DNA of 64,000 bases from Sideroxydans lithotrophicus ES-1. Its GTDB lineage: Bacteria > Pseudomonadota > Gammaproteobacteria > Burkholderiales > Gallionellaceae. Shown here piece by piece: positions 1-8,522 of the stretch. Below the pieces are notes generated by a model that worked only from the letters and a program-made list of their open reading frames with translations, was not told the origin of the DNA and made no database searches. The position numbers were made by a program, and so were the translations under genes. Where the stretch lies: assembly GCF_000025705.1 (NCBI RefSeq), contig NC_013959.1, positions 2,302,001 through 2,366,000 of the forward strand, written 5' to 3'. The first letter of the stretch is position 1; each line of letters opens with the position of its first letter.

Positions 1-684
1 GATGCGCGAGAACACGCTGACCAGGCTGCGCAACTCCTCGAAGCTCATGCGCTGCGCGTGGGTCTCGCTCAGCCAGGTCGAGACATAGCCGTTGATGTTG
101 TTGGCCTCAAGCGAGAACCAGAAGGCTTCGGAATACGATATTTCCATGAACGCATCGACCAGTTCCGGGCAGAACCATTCGTCGCGCCTGTCGGCGATGG
201 TCTGGCGGATGGATTCCTTGCCCAGCAGGATGTCGGTATCGTTGACGAGATATTTGAGGGTGAGGATGTCGACGCGGTCCACCATGTAGATGCAGTTGGC
301 ATTGAGTTTGACCTCGAGCGGCAGGTCCATCGACTTGAGCTCGTGCCAGTGGGTGTGATGGTGCCGCACGATGGGAGCGAAGCGTTGCAGCATGGGCGAC
401 GAGCTCATCAATGCTGCTCCCAGATGGCAATGCTCACTCTCCTCTTCCCATTGCAACTGGGCCAGCTTGGCATGCACCGCAGTCTTGGAAACGCCGCTGT
501 CGTGCAGGATGGCTGCCTGGAACAGTTCGTCGAGTTGCGTCTTGTTCCAACACAGATGCTTGCCGCACTCCGCAGCCATGTAGGCGACGCGCTTGCCGTG
601 ATGGATGTGGGTCACACCGACCAGATCGAGCGCATCGGACAGGGAGTAGATCGCCTCATGCAGGTTGATGAGATAGTCGGACAC
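1..684 (-). CDS. HD-domain (HD-GYP-like) phosphohydrolase, 3' end outside window
   Basis: The minus strand is open from a GTG at 684 (preceded by GGAG) to the window edge, 228 codons without a stop. The protein shows the HD order expected for a metal-dependent phosphohydrolase: HHGKR near residue 23, ILHDSG near 55, a paired HHH followed by HWHELK near 105-110, and MVDRVD near 130. This matches HD-GYP proteins, which hydrolyse c-di-GMP, but the usual HHE-x-x-DGSGYP stretch is replaced by HHTHWHELK, so the GYP signature is missing. It could be a degenerate HD-GYP enzyme or a general HD phosphohydrolase. No receiver or other sensor domain is visible before the HD region. Family placement is firm; c-di-GMP activity is uncertain. 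Confidence 0.75.
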   Translation of the reverse strand, partial: MSDYLINLHEAIYSLSDALDLVGVTHIHHGKRVAYMAAECGKHLCWNKTQLDELFQAAILHDSGVSKTAVHAKLAQLQWEEESEHCHLGAALMSSSPMLQRFAPIVRHHHTHWHELKSMDLPLEVKLNANCIYMVDRVDILTLKYLVNDTDILLGKESIRQTIADRRDEWFCPELVDAFMEISYSEAFWFSLEANNINGYVSTWLSETHAQRMSFEELRSLVSVFSRI

Positions 685-1082
685 AGAGCCTCCGCTCCGT
701 CATTGAACGCTTGCAGTATACCCCTTGCCACGTGCCCCGGCGCTGTGCCGGTTCGAGTACTGGCACGCTTCGGTACAGTTATTGCGGCTGGCGCCATATC
801 CTTTCACGCCAGTTTCGGAGCATCGAACCATTGAATTCGACTGACCGAAGACTAGGGGAAAACACTAGGATAAAAGCACCGTTGTCGCAGTGAAAAATGC
901 TGGCAATGTTCGCTTGGCAACATATAGAATGCCGCCACCGGAATCTGCAATCAAACCAATAGCCGGAAAAAGATCCCTCAAGGAGGAAGTAAAATTTTCT
1001 GCCGCCCTGACACGCTTGCATCCTTCTTGGACCAGGCATCGTTTCCACATGTCTTCATAAGCTTGCAGCATTGCCGGCGCGG
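685..1082. other. intergenic region between divergent HD-GYP-like and LuxR-GGDEF-EAL genes
   Basis: About 400 bp without a supported gene. It should hold the promoters of both divergent genes. A direct repeat ACTAGG occurs at 851-856 and 864-869. An isolated strong Shine-Dalgarno-like AAGGAGG at 979-985 is not followed by ATG, GTG or TTG at a useful distance. No convincing -35/-10 pair was found. Confidence 0.4.
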
Positions 1083-3155
1083 ATGAGCCACGACGATTTC
1101 AAATCGCTGCTGGAAGTCAGGAACGAGGCCGAACTTCGGCAGCGGGCACAGGAAGTTGTGGTTGGTTTTGGCTTCGATTATTTCCTGTATGCCACCGGCC
1201 TCAAGATGGAGAACAGCACCACCAGCTTCACCAAAGTCATCACCACTTACCCAGCCGCATGGATCGAAAAGTATGTCAGCGCAGGCTATGCCTCGATCGA
1301 CCCGGCGGTGCGTCACAGCATGGAGCGGCGCACGCCTTATATCTGGAGCGCCGAGGCATTCGAAAGCGCAGGAGCAGGACTCATGTTCGAGGATGCTCGA
1401 CATCACGGCATCGTATCGGGCATGTCGGTGCCTTTGTTCGATAGCGCCAGCAACAGTATCGGCGGCATGGGACTGGCCTGCCGCAGCGAGACTTGCCGCG
1501 GGCTGGAGGATATCGGGCGCGTCGTCCTGTTCGCCCTGTATTTCCAGGAAGCCTATTCCCGCATCGCCGTGCCTTTTCTGCATGACGAGGATGGTGTGTT
1601 GTCGCGCCAGGAAGGCGCATGCCTGGGCTGGATCTCCGACGGCCTGGACGTGGCGCAGATCGCGCAAAGACTGGCCTTGCCCGAGGCGGAAGTGCAGCAG
1701 TTGCTGGAGCAGGTGTTGCACAAGCTGGATGCCAGTTCGCTGCCGCAGGCCGTGGCACACGCTTTCGCCGGCGGCTTGTTGACCTGCTTCCCCGGCCACC
1801 CGGTGCGGCCCGTGGCGGACGAAGAGGCCTCGCTTGCCGCTTCGCCGCACTATTGGGCGCTGCGCGAGATCGAACGGGAGATCGCGGAAGCACAAGCGCA
1901 ACAATACGGTTTCGCCGTCGCTGTGCTGGATCTGGATCACTTCCGGCGCGTCAACAATGCGCTGGGACATAACGCCGGCAATGTCCTGCTGGCCGAGGTC
2001 GCCGAACGCCTGCGTTACAACCTGCCGCCGCATGCCCACATGACCGGACTTGAAGGCGACGGTTTCCTGCTGTTGTTGCCCGAGCTTGCCAGCGAGCAGG
2101 TAGCCAATCATCTGCTCGCCTGTCTGCGCTCCCCGATCACCGTGCTGGATCGCCAGTTCACGATCACCGCCAGCATGGGCGTGGTGCGCTATCCCCAGGA
2201 TGGCGAATCGGCAGAGGCATTGCTGCGTTGCGCGGAGATTTCGCTGTACCGCGCCAAGGAGCACGGTCGCGACCGGGTGGAGTTCTTCGCGCCCGAGATG
2301 AGCCACAAGGCAGAACGCACGGCGACGCTGGAAGTGGAACTGCGCGCCGCCCTTGGACGCGACGAACTGACTCTGTACTACCAGCCGCTGGTGGACAGCC
2401 ATTCGGGACAGATCCGCGGCCTGGAGGCCCTTTCGCGCTGGCACAGTCCGCTGCTGGGCACGGTTCCTCCGGATCAGTTCATTCCCGTGGCCGAGCAATC
2501 CGACCTTATCCGCATCCTGGACGAATGGGTGTTCCTCAAGGCCTGCCGCCAGCTCAAGGTCTGGCGCGAGCAGTTATGCCCCGACCTGTTCATGGCAGTG
2601 AACGTTTGCCCCTCCCGCTTCCTGAATGCAGGCGTCGTCGAGCACACCATCGCCACGCTGCGTGCCCAGGAATTGCCGCCGGAATGCCTTGAGATCGAGA
2701 TCACCGAACGCATGTTGATGGACAGCGATCCCATCGTGCGCGAGCGGCTGACCGAACTGCGCAACCACGGTGTGCGGATATCCATCGACGACTTCGGCAC
2801 CGGGCACTCTTCGCTGTCCTATCTCAGCCGCTTGCCGGTGGACGTGCTGAAGATCGACCGCTCTTTTGTGCAGAATGTGACCTCCAGCAGCGAACAATCC
2901 GTGCTGGTGGAAGCCATCGTGGCGATGGCTGGCAAACTTGGGTTGCATGTGGTGGCCGAAGGCGTCGAACAGGAAAGCGAAAAGCGTTTCCTGATGTCAT
3001 GCGGGTGCGACCTGCTGCAGGGCTATCTGATCGGACACCCGGAACCGCCGGAAAACATCGCACAGCTGTTGCAGGTACAATCGCTGCACCCTCACACCGG
3101 GATGTCCGACCCGGACTTCAAAGGCCAGCTACGCATCAACCTCGGCGTGACCTGA
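1083..3155 (+). CDS. LuxR-type (autoinducer-binding + HTH) protein fused to GGDEF and EAL domains
   Basis: 690 residues from ATG 1083; an in-frame TTG at 1071 is the alternative, and an in-frame stop lies at 1008. Residues ~5-150 resemble the autoinducer-binding domain of LuxR regulators (WIEKY, IDP, SGMSVPL). Residues ~160-225 resemble a LuxR/GerE helix-turn-helix (LSRQE, GLDVAQIAQRLALPEAEV, LDASSLPQAVA). A GGDEF domain follows, with its signature changed to EGDGF (324-328), so cyclase activity is unlikely. The EAL domain keeps E448-A-L, EIEITE, DDFGTGHSS and AEGVE, so phosphodiesterase activity is plausible. This would couple a quorum or ligand signal to c-di-GMP breakdown. No luxI-type synthase is present in the window. 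Domain calls are strong; the ligand is unknown. Confidence 0.85.
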   Translation: MSHDDFKSLLEVRNEAELRQRAQEVVVGFGFDYFLYATGLKMENSTTSFTKVITTYPAAWIEKYVSAGYASIDPAVRHSMERRTPYIWSAEAFESAGAGLMFEDARHHGIVSGMSVPLFDSASNSIGGMGLACRSETCRGLEDIGRVVLFALYFQEAYSRIAVPFLHDEDGVLSRQEGACLGWISDGLDVAQIAQRLALPEAEVQQLLEQVLHKLDASSLPQAVAHAFAGGLLTCFPGHPVRPVADEEASLAASPHYWALREIEREIAEAQAQQYGFAVAVLDLDHFRRVNNALGHNAGNVLLAEVAERLRYNLPPHAHMTGLEGDGFLLLLPELASEQVANHLLACLRSPITVLDRQFTITASMGVVRYPQDGESAEALLRCAEISLYRAKEHGRDRVEFFAPEMSHKAERTATLEVELRAALGRDELTLYYQPLVDSHSGQIRGLEALSRWHSPLLGTVPPDQFIPVAEQSDLIRILDEWVFLKACRQLKVWREQLCPDLFMAVNVCPSRFLNAGVVEHTIATLRAQELPPECLEIEITERMLMDSDPIVRERLTELRNHGVRISIDDFGTGHSSLSYLSRLPVDVLKIDRSFVQNVTSSSEQSVLVEAIVAMAGKLGLHVVAEGVEQESEKRFLMSCGCDLLQGYLIGHPEPPENIAQLLQVQSLHPHTGMSDPDFKGQLRINLGVT

Positions 3156-3207
3156 GCCCGCCAATCGGCACCGGAGCACCACTGTATCAGTGCTAGACTC
3201 GAACACC

Positions 3208-3801
3208 ATGGACATCGTAAAGATCGCCGACGCGCTTGAACGCAAGGGCTACATCATTCTCGACAGGCCGCTGCCGGATGAACTGCTGGCCGGACTGCTC
3301 GCGCGCTGCAACGACGACGATCCCGCGCGCTTCCGTGCCGCACAGGTGGGACGCGGTGCGGCGAAACAGCGCATCGATTCGATACGCGGCGATGTCATCG
3401 ATTGGCTGGATGCCTCCAACAGCTCCGATCAAGCCTATCTGGCCCGCATGGAAGAGTTGCGCCTGGGGCTGAATGCAGCGCTATTCATGGGTTTGTTCGA
3501 TTACGAGTGCCACTACGCGATCTACGGCGAGGGTGACGGTTACGCAAAACATTCCGATGTGCTGCAAGGCAGGAAGAACCGCATCCTGACCACCGTGCTG
3601 TACCTGAACGAAGACTGGCAAGCCGGCAATGGCGGCGAGCTGCTCATCTACGATCCGTCCGGAGACACGGCCATCGAGAAGGTCCAGCCGACCTTCGGCA
3701 CGATGGCCATCTTCCTGAGCGAGCAGTTCCCGCATGAGGTTCTCGTTTCGCATGCCACCCGGCGCAGCATCGCCGGCTGGTTCCGCGTCAGCGGCAGTTG
3801 A
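3208..3801 (+). CDS. 2OG-Fe(II) oxygenase, prolyl 4-hydroxylase-like
   Basis: 197 residues from ATG 3208 (an in-frame GTG at 3190 is possible; neither has a strong RBS). The double-stranded beta-helix iron site is readable: H115-x-D117 in YAKHSDV, distal H176 in FPHEVL, and an arginine near 186 in RRSIAGWFR for 2-oxoglutarate. The strand pattern LTTVLYLNEDW and GGELLIYD is typical of SM-20/PKHD-type hydroxylases. These use Fe(II), O2 and 2-oxoglutarate to hydroxylate protein side chains, but the target cannot be read here. The gene starts about 50 bp after the GGDEF-EAL gene and may be cotranscribed. Cytoplasmic; no signal peptide. Confidence 0.85.
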   Translation: MDIVKIADALERKGYIILDRPLPDELLAGLLARCNDDDPARFRAAQVGRGAAKQRIDSIRGDVIDWLDASNSSDQAYLARMEELRLGLNAALFMGLFDYECHYAIYGEGDGYAKHSDVLQGRKNRILTTVLYLNEDWQAGNGGELLIYDPSGDTAIEKVQPTFGTMAIFLSEQFPHEVLVSHATRRSIAGWFRVSGS

Positions 3802-3885
3802 TGGAACGCCCTTCGGCGAACTACATATTTCCTTAATCTTGCCGCCGTAGCATATCCCGGCACCAACGATCCCCGAAACCCTCCA

Positions 3886-3914
3886 TTGCGGATCGAACCT
3901 CCCAGACGTATCAT
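3886..3914 (+). promoter_or_regulatory. candidate sigma-70 promoter of the C_GCAxxG_C_C gene
   Basis: TTGCGG at 3886-3891, a 17-bp spacer, then TATCAT at 3909-3914 (5 of 6 matches to TATAAT). The expected start of transcription falls inside the palindrome that follows. Confidence 0.5.
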
Positions 3915-3937
3915 AATATTAGTGCTTACTAATATTA
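3914..3937. promoter_or_regulatory. perfect palindromic operator candidate
   Basis: TAATATTAGT and ACTAATATTA form perfect 10-bp arms around a GCTT centre. It starts at the end of the putative -10 box and ends at the AAGGAG ribosome-binding site, so a bound repressor would block transcription start and an RNA hairpin could mask the RBS. The binding protein is unknown. Confidence 0.6.
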
Positions 3938-3949
3938 AGGAGCCTCATC

Positions 3950-4432
3950 ATGGACACCGAACAAAAGTGCGCGCTTGGCGAACAGGCCTACGCGAAGGCC
4001 CTCCAGTACGAACTTGATTACGGCTGTTGCCCGCAATGCGTACTGGCGACCGTACAGGAGACCATTGGCATCGTCGACGACCAGACGGTGAAGGCGAGTC
4101 ACGGGCTCTCGGGTGGCGGCGGGCTGCTAGGCGAGGGTGTCTGCGGCGCACTCACCGGCGGTCTGATGGCACTGAGCGCAAAATATGGGCGCGACCGCGA
4201 CAAGCTGGATAGCGGACGCCATATCAACAATTTCAGGAAGGCGAAGGAGCTCACCGAACGTTTCCGCCAGGAATTCGGCGGCGTCACCTGCCAGCAATTG
4301 CAGCAGCAGTTCACGGGCCGCACCTACGACATGTGGAATGCCGACGAATACAAGGCATTCGACGAGGCGCGTGGCCAGCAGTGTGCCCATGCCACCGGAA
4401 CGGTGACGAAGTGGGTCGTCGAGATGTTGTGA
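3950..4432 (+). CDS. C_GCAxxG_C_C family redox-type protein
   Basis: 160 residues, ATG 3950 with AAGGAG seven bases upstream. Cysteine pattern CCPQC near residues 26-30, glycine-rich SGGGGLLGEGVCGALTGG (the family's C-G-C-A-x-x-G-like core), then single cysteines near 110 and 145. The family (often called C_GCAxxG_C_C) is thought to be redox-active and is often found near membrane transport or thioredoxin-like genes, but its biochemical role is not established. The stop codon overlaps the ATG of the next gene (TGATG), so the two are probably co-translated. The promoter is overlaid by a perfect palindrome, pointing to dedicated regulation. Confidence 0.75.
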   Translation: MDTEQKCALGEQAYAKALQYELDYGCCPQCVLATVQETIGIVDDQTVKASHGLSGGGGLLGEGVCGALTGGLMALSAKYGRDRDKLDSGRHINNFRKAKELTERFRQEFGGVTCQQLQQQFTGRTYDMWNADEYKAFDEARGQQCAHATGTVTKWVVEML

Positions 4433-5388
4433 TGCCCGCCGCGAAAGAGACATTGCAGCAAAGCATCGCGCAGCAGCGCAGCGAACTTCTGCAAGTCATG
4501 CAGGAGCCGCTGCAGCGACTGGCGGAACGTTGCCATCCGGTCTGGACCGATCGCACGAGACTTGACCAGATGCTGGTCGATGGCTTGCAGACGCTACCCT
4601 TCGGCAGAGCGCTGTATGCGGTGGATACCGGCGGGATACAGGTCAGCAGCAATGTCGGCGCTGATGGCCTGGCACCCGCATCCTTTGGTCGCGACAGGTC
4701 GAAGCGGCCTTACCTGAACGTAGTCTTGCCGGTCTCCGGCACGCTGCTTTCGGAAGCCTATATCAGCCTGATCGGACGGCGCCCTTCGCTCACCGCCGTG
4801 CAGGTGGTACGCGACCGGGCGGGTATTGTGCTCGGCTTCATCGGCACCGATTTCGATCTGCGCGACCTGCCGCTGACGCACAAGCTGTACGACGAGCCGG
4901 CGGTCTGGCGCCAGCTCAAGGGCGACCCTTCCATCCGCGACACGGTGTTTCACCAGCACAGGGTGGAAAGCGCGATGGACCAGCACATCGATACCGTGCT
5001 GGGAGTGCTCGAGGAATTGATGGTCTACCACGGCGTCTACCATGTGATGCTGCACTTCTCCAGCAGCCGCGCCGTGCTCTGGGTGATGGACGATCCCTAT
5101 CGTTACCGCCTGCTCGATATCGATGCGCTGAACGACCCCGATATCTGCCTCGCCTATCCCGTGACGACCTATCCAAAGGATGCGCTGGTGCCGCGCGACC
5201 GGATACGCGCGGTGCTGGAACTGTTCCGCCAGCTGCGTTTCATGGACGAGATGTTCTACCTGCGCTCGGGCACGCTGAACCTGTTCAACGGCATCGTCGG
5301 TCTCACGTTCTCGTGCGACGGCTCGCATTACATCCCCCACGACGAGTTCCTGAGTGCGGGCTACGATTTCTGGGTCGACAATAAATGA
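4432..5388 (+). CDS. PDC/Cache-type sensor domain protein, cytoplasmic
   Basis: 318 residues from the ATG at 4432 that overlaps the preceding stop. The first third resembles a PDC/Cache sensor: RPYLNVVLPVSG, AYISLIGRRPSLTAVQVVRD and GIVLGFIGTDFDLRDLP. The second half (GVYHVMLHFSSSRAVLWVMDD, DPDICLAYPVTTYP, FLSAGYDFW) is conserved-looking but has no named domain I recognise. There is no signal peptide or membrane segment, which is unusual because most PDC sensors are periplasmic loops of receptors. Coupling to the C_GCAxxG_C_C gene suggests a shared redox or ligand-sensing job; that is inference. Confidence 0.65.
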   Translation: MPAAKETLQQSIAQQRSELLQVMQEPLQRLAERCHPVWTDRTRLDQMLVDGLQTLPFGRALYAVDTGGIQVSSNVGADGLAPASFGRDRSKRPYLNVVLPVSGTLLSEAYISLIGRRPSLTAVQVVRDRAGIVLGFIGTDFDLRDLPLTHKLYDEPAVWRQLKGDPSIRDTVFHQHRVESAMDQHIDTVLGVLEELMVYHGVYHVMLHFSSSRAVLWVMDDPYRYRLLDIDALNDPDICLAYPVTTYPKDALVPRDRIRAVLELFRQLRFMDEMFYLRSGTLNLFNGIVGLTFSCDGSHYIPHDEFLSAGYDFWVDNK

Positions 5389-5547
5389 GCGGCCGAATCC
5401 GAATTATCGGACTGGGTTGAAGCCCATCAACGGCAACCAGGTCTGGCTGTGCGAATCAGCCGGGAAGATCGGACAAAAATACCCGACCGGACAGGATATG
5501 CCCGAGCCGAGTATTGTCGATTTGAAATTATTCCGCTTTTGGAATTG

Positions 5548-6030
5548 CTATTCGCTGGCCGGCAACGATATTTCGTTGCTGGCCAGGGTGATGTGATTCA
5601 TCTTGAGATAAGCAAGAAACTCCTGGGCAGTGACATTTTCACCCAGTTGAGCCGCATCGTTGGGCAACAGGAAGATCGAGATGTCACGCTCCACGATCTG
5701 CAGTCCGCTCTGTGACGCTGTTTCGATGATGTATCTGATCTTGTCGACAAGCTTCTCGGCAGGGGCAAAAGGCACCAGTATCCAGAAGTCACCTCCATCG
5801 CGCGCCACCAGGTCGCTCTTGCGGAAAGCCTTGCGCAAAGAGTGCGAAACCTCATCAAGCTTTTGCGCAGCTTTTTGCGCCCCGTATGTCTCGCCGAGGA
5901 TCTTTGGAGATTCGTAATTGATATGGGCCAGGCCAAACTGCAGCCCGCCGGCATGGCGCTTGGTAACAGCCAGCAGCCATTCCAGCGTAAAGAGGAATTT
6001 ATCGTGCGCCTCCAAGTCTTCATGTGACAT
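5548..6030 (-). CDS. degenerate GGDEF-domain protein
   Basis: 160 residues, ATG 6030. The middle follows the GGDEF fold: LDEVSHSLRKAFRKSDLVARDGGDFWILVPF. The catalytic signature is GGDFW instead of GGDEF, so the metal-binding acidic residue is lost and cyclase activity is doubtful. The protein is also shorter than a usual ~170-residue GGDEF domain plus linker and has no sensory partner domain. It may be a c-di-GMP or GTP-binding effector, or a relic. It is convergent with the PDC-sensor gene; the 160-bp gap between them holds nothing I recognise. Confidence 0.65.
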   Translation of the reverse strand: MSHEDLEAHDKFLFTLEWLLAVTKRHAGGLQFGLAHINYESPKILGETYGAQKAAQKLDEVSHSLRKAFRKSDLVARDGGDFWILVPFAPAEKLVDKIRYIIETASQSGLQIVERDISIFLLPNDAAQLGENVTAQEFLAYLKMNHITLASNEISLPASE

Positions 6031-6481
6031 AAGTCCCCCGCTTTGAATTATCGATCAACCTGCAAAATCACTGCGCCAATTGGCACAACATGATCGACCT
6101 GGAATGTATTTCCGGAAAATCGGCTGCTCCGGTCAATCTTTATGCTTTTAATAATTCTGGGCGTCAACGCCAATCCGACAGCGCACTGACCATCCTCCTG
6201 CGGTCACCATACCATAAAGCGAATATCCATCCAATCGGATGGTGACTGCTGCGCGCGAGTTCAAACATTCCAAAGCGGCCGAATTTCGAATTCGATCGGG
6301 GGCGTGCCGTCTATGTCATTGTTGGGAGGGACTTTCTCGACGTATACGCCAACTCCCTGTTTACGGCGTAAGATATCGTAGTCATGTTGGGTGATTCACC
6401 CCACGTTACTTTAATGCAGCAGGCTATGGATACCGTTCCGGCATAACGTTATCGCAAGCCTGACAATTGAAAGGAGCGGAC
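6031..6481. other. 450-bp intergenic region with small inverted repeats
   Basis: No gene supported. It lies between two divergent genes. GTCACCAT (6203-6210) pairs with ATGGTGAC (6239-6246), with an inner CCATCC/GGATGG hairpin at 6227-6242. GGGTGA-T-TCACCC is a perfect palindrome at 6389-6401, about 80 bp before the oxidoreductase start, and could be an operator. No clear promoter hexamers. Confidence 0.4.
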
Positions 6482-7660
6482 ATGAAACACTCCAAATATC
6501 TCATCGTCGGCGGCGGGATGACTGCCGACTCTGCCATCCGCAGCATCCGCAAGATCGACAACAGCGGCACCATCACCATGTTCAGCGATGAACATGACCC
6601 GCCCTATGACCGCCCCCCCCTGTCCAAGTCGTTATGGAAAGAGACTCCGTTCGATTCGATCTGGCACAGCCTCAACGGCCTGAACATCGACCTGCATCTG
6701 GGCAGGAAAGTGGTGGCGCTGGATGCGGGGGAAAAGATCGTGACCGACGACGCCGGCAACGACCATACCTATGAAAAGCTGTTGCTGGCCACGGGCGGTT
6801 CGGTGCGGCGGCTGCAGGATGCCGACGATTGCGTGATCTATTTCAGGACTGCAGCCGACTACCGCAGATTGCGTTCGCTGAGTGAGCACGGGTCGGACTT
6901 CGTGGTGATCGGCGGCGGTTTCATCGGTTCGGAAGTGGCTGCTGCACTCGCCATGAACGGCAAGCGGGTCGCAATGATCTTTCCGTCGAATGCGCTCGGG
7001 TCGCGCATCTATCCACGGCCGCTCGCCGAATTCCTGAATTCGTACTACCGGGAAAAAGGGGTGACGCTGGTGGCGAACGAGACGGTCAGGTCCGTGCGCA
7101 AGGCCGGGGACAAGATGGTCGTCACGACCGGCAAAGGACTGGAAATCCATGCCGACGGCGTCGTGGCCGGATTGGGCATCCAGCCCAACACCGAGCTGGC
7201 AGAACGGGCCGGCCTCAAGGTGAGCAACGGCATCGTGGTGGACGAATTGCTGCGCACCAGCGATCACGACATCTATGCCGCAGGCGACGTGGCGAATTTC
7301 TACAGTGCCGCACTGGACCATCGCATGCGGGTCGAACACGAGGACAACGCCAACGTCATGGGCGAGATGGCGGGCAGGAATATGACCGGGCAAACCGACA
7401 TCTACAGCCATCAGCCTTTCTTCTATTCCGACCTGTTCGAGCTGGGCTACGAAGCGGTGGGAGAACTGGACGCCAGCCTGGACATCGTCGAGGACTGGCA
7501 GGAGCCGTTTCGCAAGGGGGTGGTCTACTATCTGCGCGATGGCCGGGTGCGCGGCGTGCTGCTCTGGAACACCTGGGGACAGGTCGAGGCTGCCGCACTG
7601 CTGATCGCGGAAAAAGCGCAGCACTCACGGTCGTCACTGTCAGGGCGGATAAGCGATTAG
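6482..7660 (+). CDS. FAD/NAD(P)-dependent oxidoreductase (ferredoxin/rubredoxin reductase type)
   Basis: 392 residues from ATG 6482 with AAGGAG at 6471-6476; a TTG at 6467 is rejected because the RBS lies inside it. An N-terminal FAD Rossmann fold (YLIVGGGMTADSAIRSI), PPYDRPPLSK, the LLLATGG turn, a second NAD(P) fold (VVIGGGFIGSEVAAAL) and the C-terminal DIYAAGDV motif are all present. This is the pyridine nucleotide-disulfide oxidoreductase class II fold without a redox-active CxxC, as in ferredoxin reductases and AIF-like proteins. The electron acceptor is unknown. It stands alone, with a palindrome at 6389-6401 upstream. Confidence 0.85.
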   Translation: MKHSKYLIVGGGMTADSAIRSIRKIDNSGTITMFSDEHDPPYDRPPLSKSLWKETPFDSIWHSLNGLNIDLHLGRKVVALDAGEKIVTDDAGNDHTYEKLLLATGGSVRRLQDADDCVIYFRTAADYRRLRSLSEHGSDFVVIGGGFIGSEVAAALAMNGKRVAMIFPSNALGSRIYPRPLAEFLNSYYREKGVTLVANETVRSVRKAGDKMVVTTGKGLEIHADGVVAGLGIQPNTELAERAGLKVSNGIVVDELLRTSDHDIYAAGDVANFYSAALDHRMRVEHEDNANVMGEMAGRNMTGQTDIYSHQPFFYSDLFELGYEAVGELDASLDIVEDWQEPFRKGVVYYLRDGRVRGVLLWNTWGQVEAAALLIAEKAQHSRSSLSGRISD

Positions 7661-7718
7661 GGTTGTGTTTGAAGTGCAGTCTGGCTCAAATCGTCGGGCC
7701 AGACCGCATGGACCAGGA

Positions 7719-8438
7719 TCAAACGTCGCCAGCCATCTTTCCGGTAGCGGCGATGCTGGCGATCTTGTTGAGCGCGCCGGACAAGTCTTTCACCTTGGCT
7801 TCCAGCGCCGCCAGTTCTTTGGCTCTGGAATCTTGTTCGGCTGACTTGCTCATCAACTCGGTCATCCTGGCCTGATCCTGCTTGAGGGTTTCCCTGAGCT
7901 GTTCGATCGTTCTCATGTATTCGAGCGACTTCTTCTGCTCCTCTTCAAGCTGGGCGTTCTTCTTCATGAGCTGGTTCTCTTCCACCGCATCGAGCCGGTT
8001 CAACTTGGCTTCCAGCGCGGCTGTCTTCTTGACCACCTCGGCAAAATTGGTCTGCTCCTGCTTGAGGCTCACCTTGAGTTGCTCGTTCAGTTTTATCTGT
8101 TCCTGCGTCTTCTTTTTTTCCTCTTCCAGCTGAGCGGCCAACCGGGTCAGATCTTTCACTTGTGCCAGCGACTCTTCTTTCGCCTTGGCCTCCAGCTCGG
8201 ACGCTTTCTTGACGATCTCGGAAGTCTTTACCTGTTCCTGCTTGAGGCTTTCCCGAAGCTGCACGATCGTTTTCAGCAGATCGAGCGACTTGCTCTTCTC
8301 TTCCTCCAGCAGGGCCTCCTTCTTCGCCAATTCGGACGCAGTGCTCTGATCGGCAAGATTGCCTTGCTGGGTATCGATCGTTGCTTCGTCTTTATAAGCC
8401 GGGATTTTTACTGTTTTTTCCATGGCGTCGGTCTTCAT
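7719..8438 (-). CDS. coiled-coil protein with three 60-residue repeats
   Basis: 239 residues, ATG 8438 (a second ATG at 8423 is possible). Residues 43-102, 103-162 and 163-221 are three successive copies of a 60-residue unit beginning QLEEEKKK and containing EQLRESLKQEQ and KKxAALEAK. The composition is rich in E, K, Q and L with heptad spacing, so a long parallel coiled coil is expected. No signal peptide or membrane segment. It lies downstream of pilU and a one-TM protein on the same strand, suggesting a cytoplasmic structural or scaffold partner, possibly for pilus machinery; that is inference. Function unknown. Confidence 0.7.
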   Translation of the reverse strand: MKTDAMEKTVKIPAYKDEATIDTQQGNLADQSTASELAKKEALLEEEKSKSLDLLKTIVQLRESLKQEQVKTSEIVKKASELEAKAKEESLAQVKDLTRLAAQLEEEKKKTQEQIKLNEQLKVSLKQEQTNFAEVVKKTAALEAKLNRLDAVEENQLMKKNAQLEEEQKKSLEYMRTIEQLRETLKQDQARMTELMSKSAEQDSRAKELAALEAKVKDLSGALNKIASIAATGKMAGDV

Positions 8439-8522
8439 AGATTCGGTGTTCCAGCACTAGGCAATGAGTCTGTTGATTTATGCGAATGTTGTTCCAAATT
8501 CACGCCAGGGGCAAGTCCCCGG

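Noticed and set aside
58-834. 258-codon open frame on the plus strand at the left edge
   Set aside because: It mirrors the HD-domain gene on the minus strand, which shows metal-binding motifs.
979-985. Missing small gene after the strong AAGGAGG
   Set aside because: No ATG, GTG or TTG at a suitable distance and no open frame with coding character.
978-2498. 506-codon open frame on the minus strand
   Set aside because: Antisense to the LuxR-GGDEF-EAL gene, whose domains are clear; composition is typical of a mirror frame.
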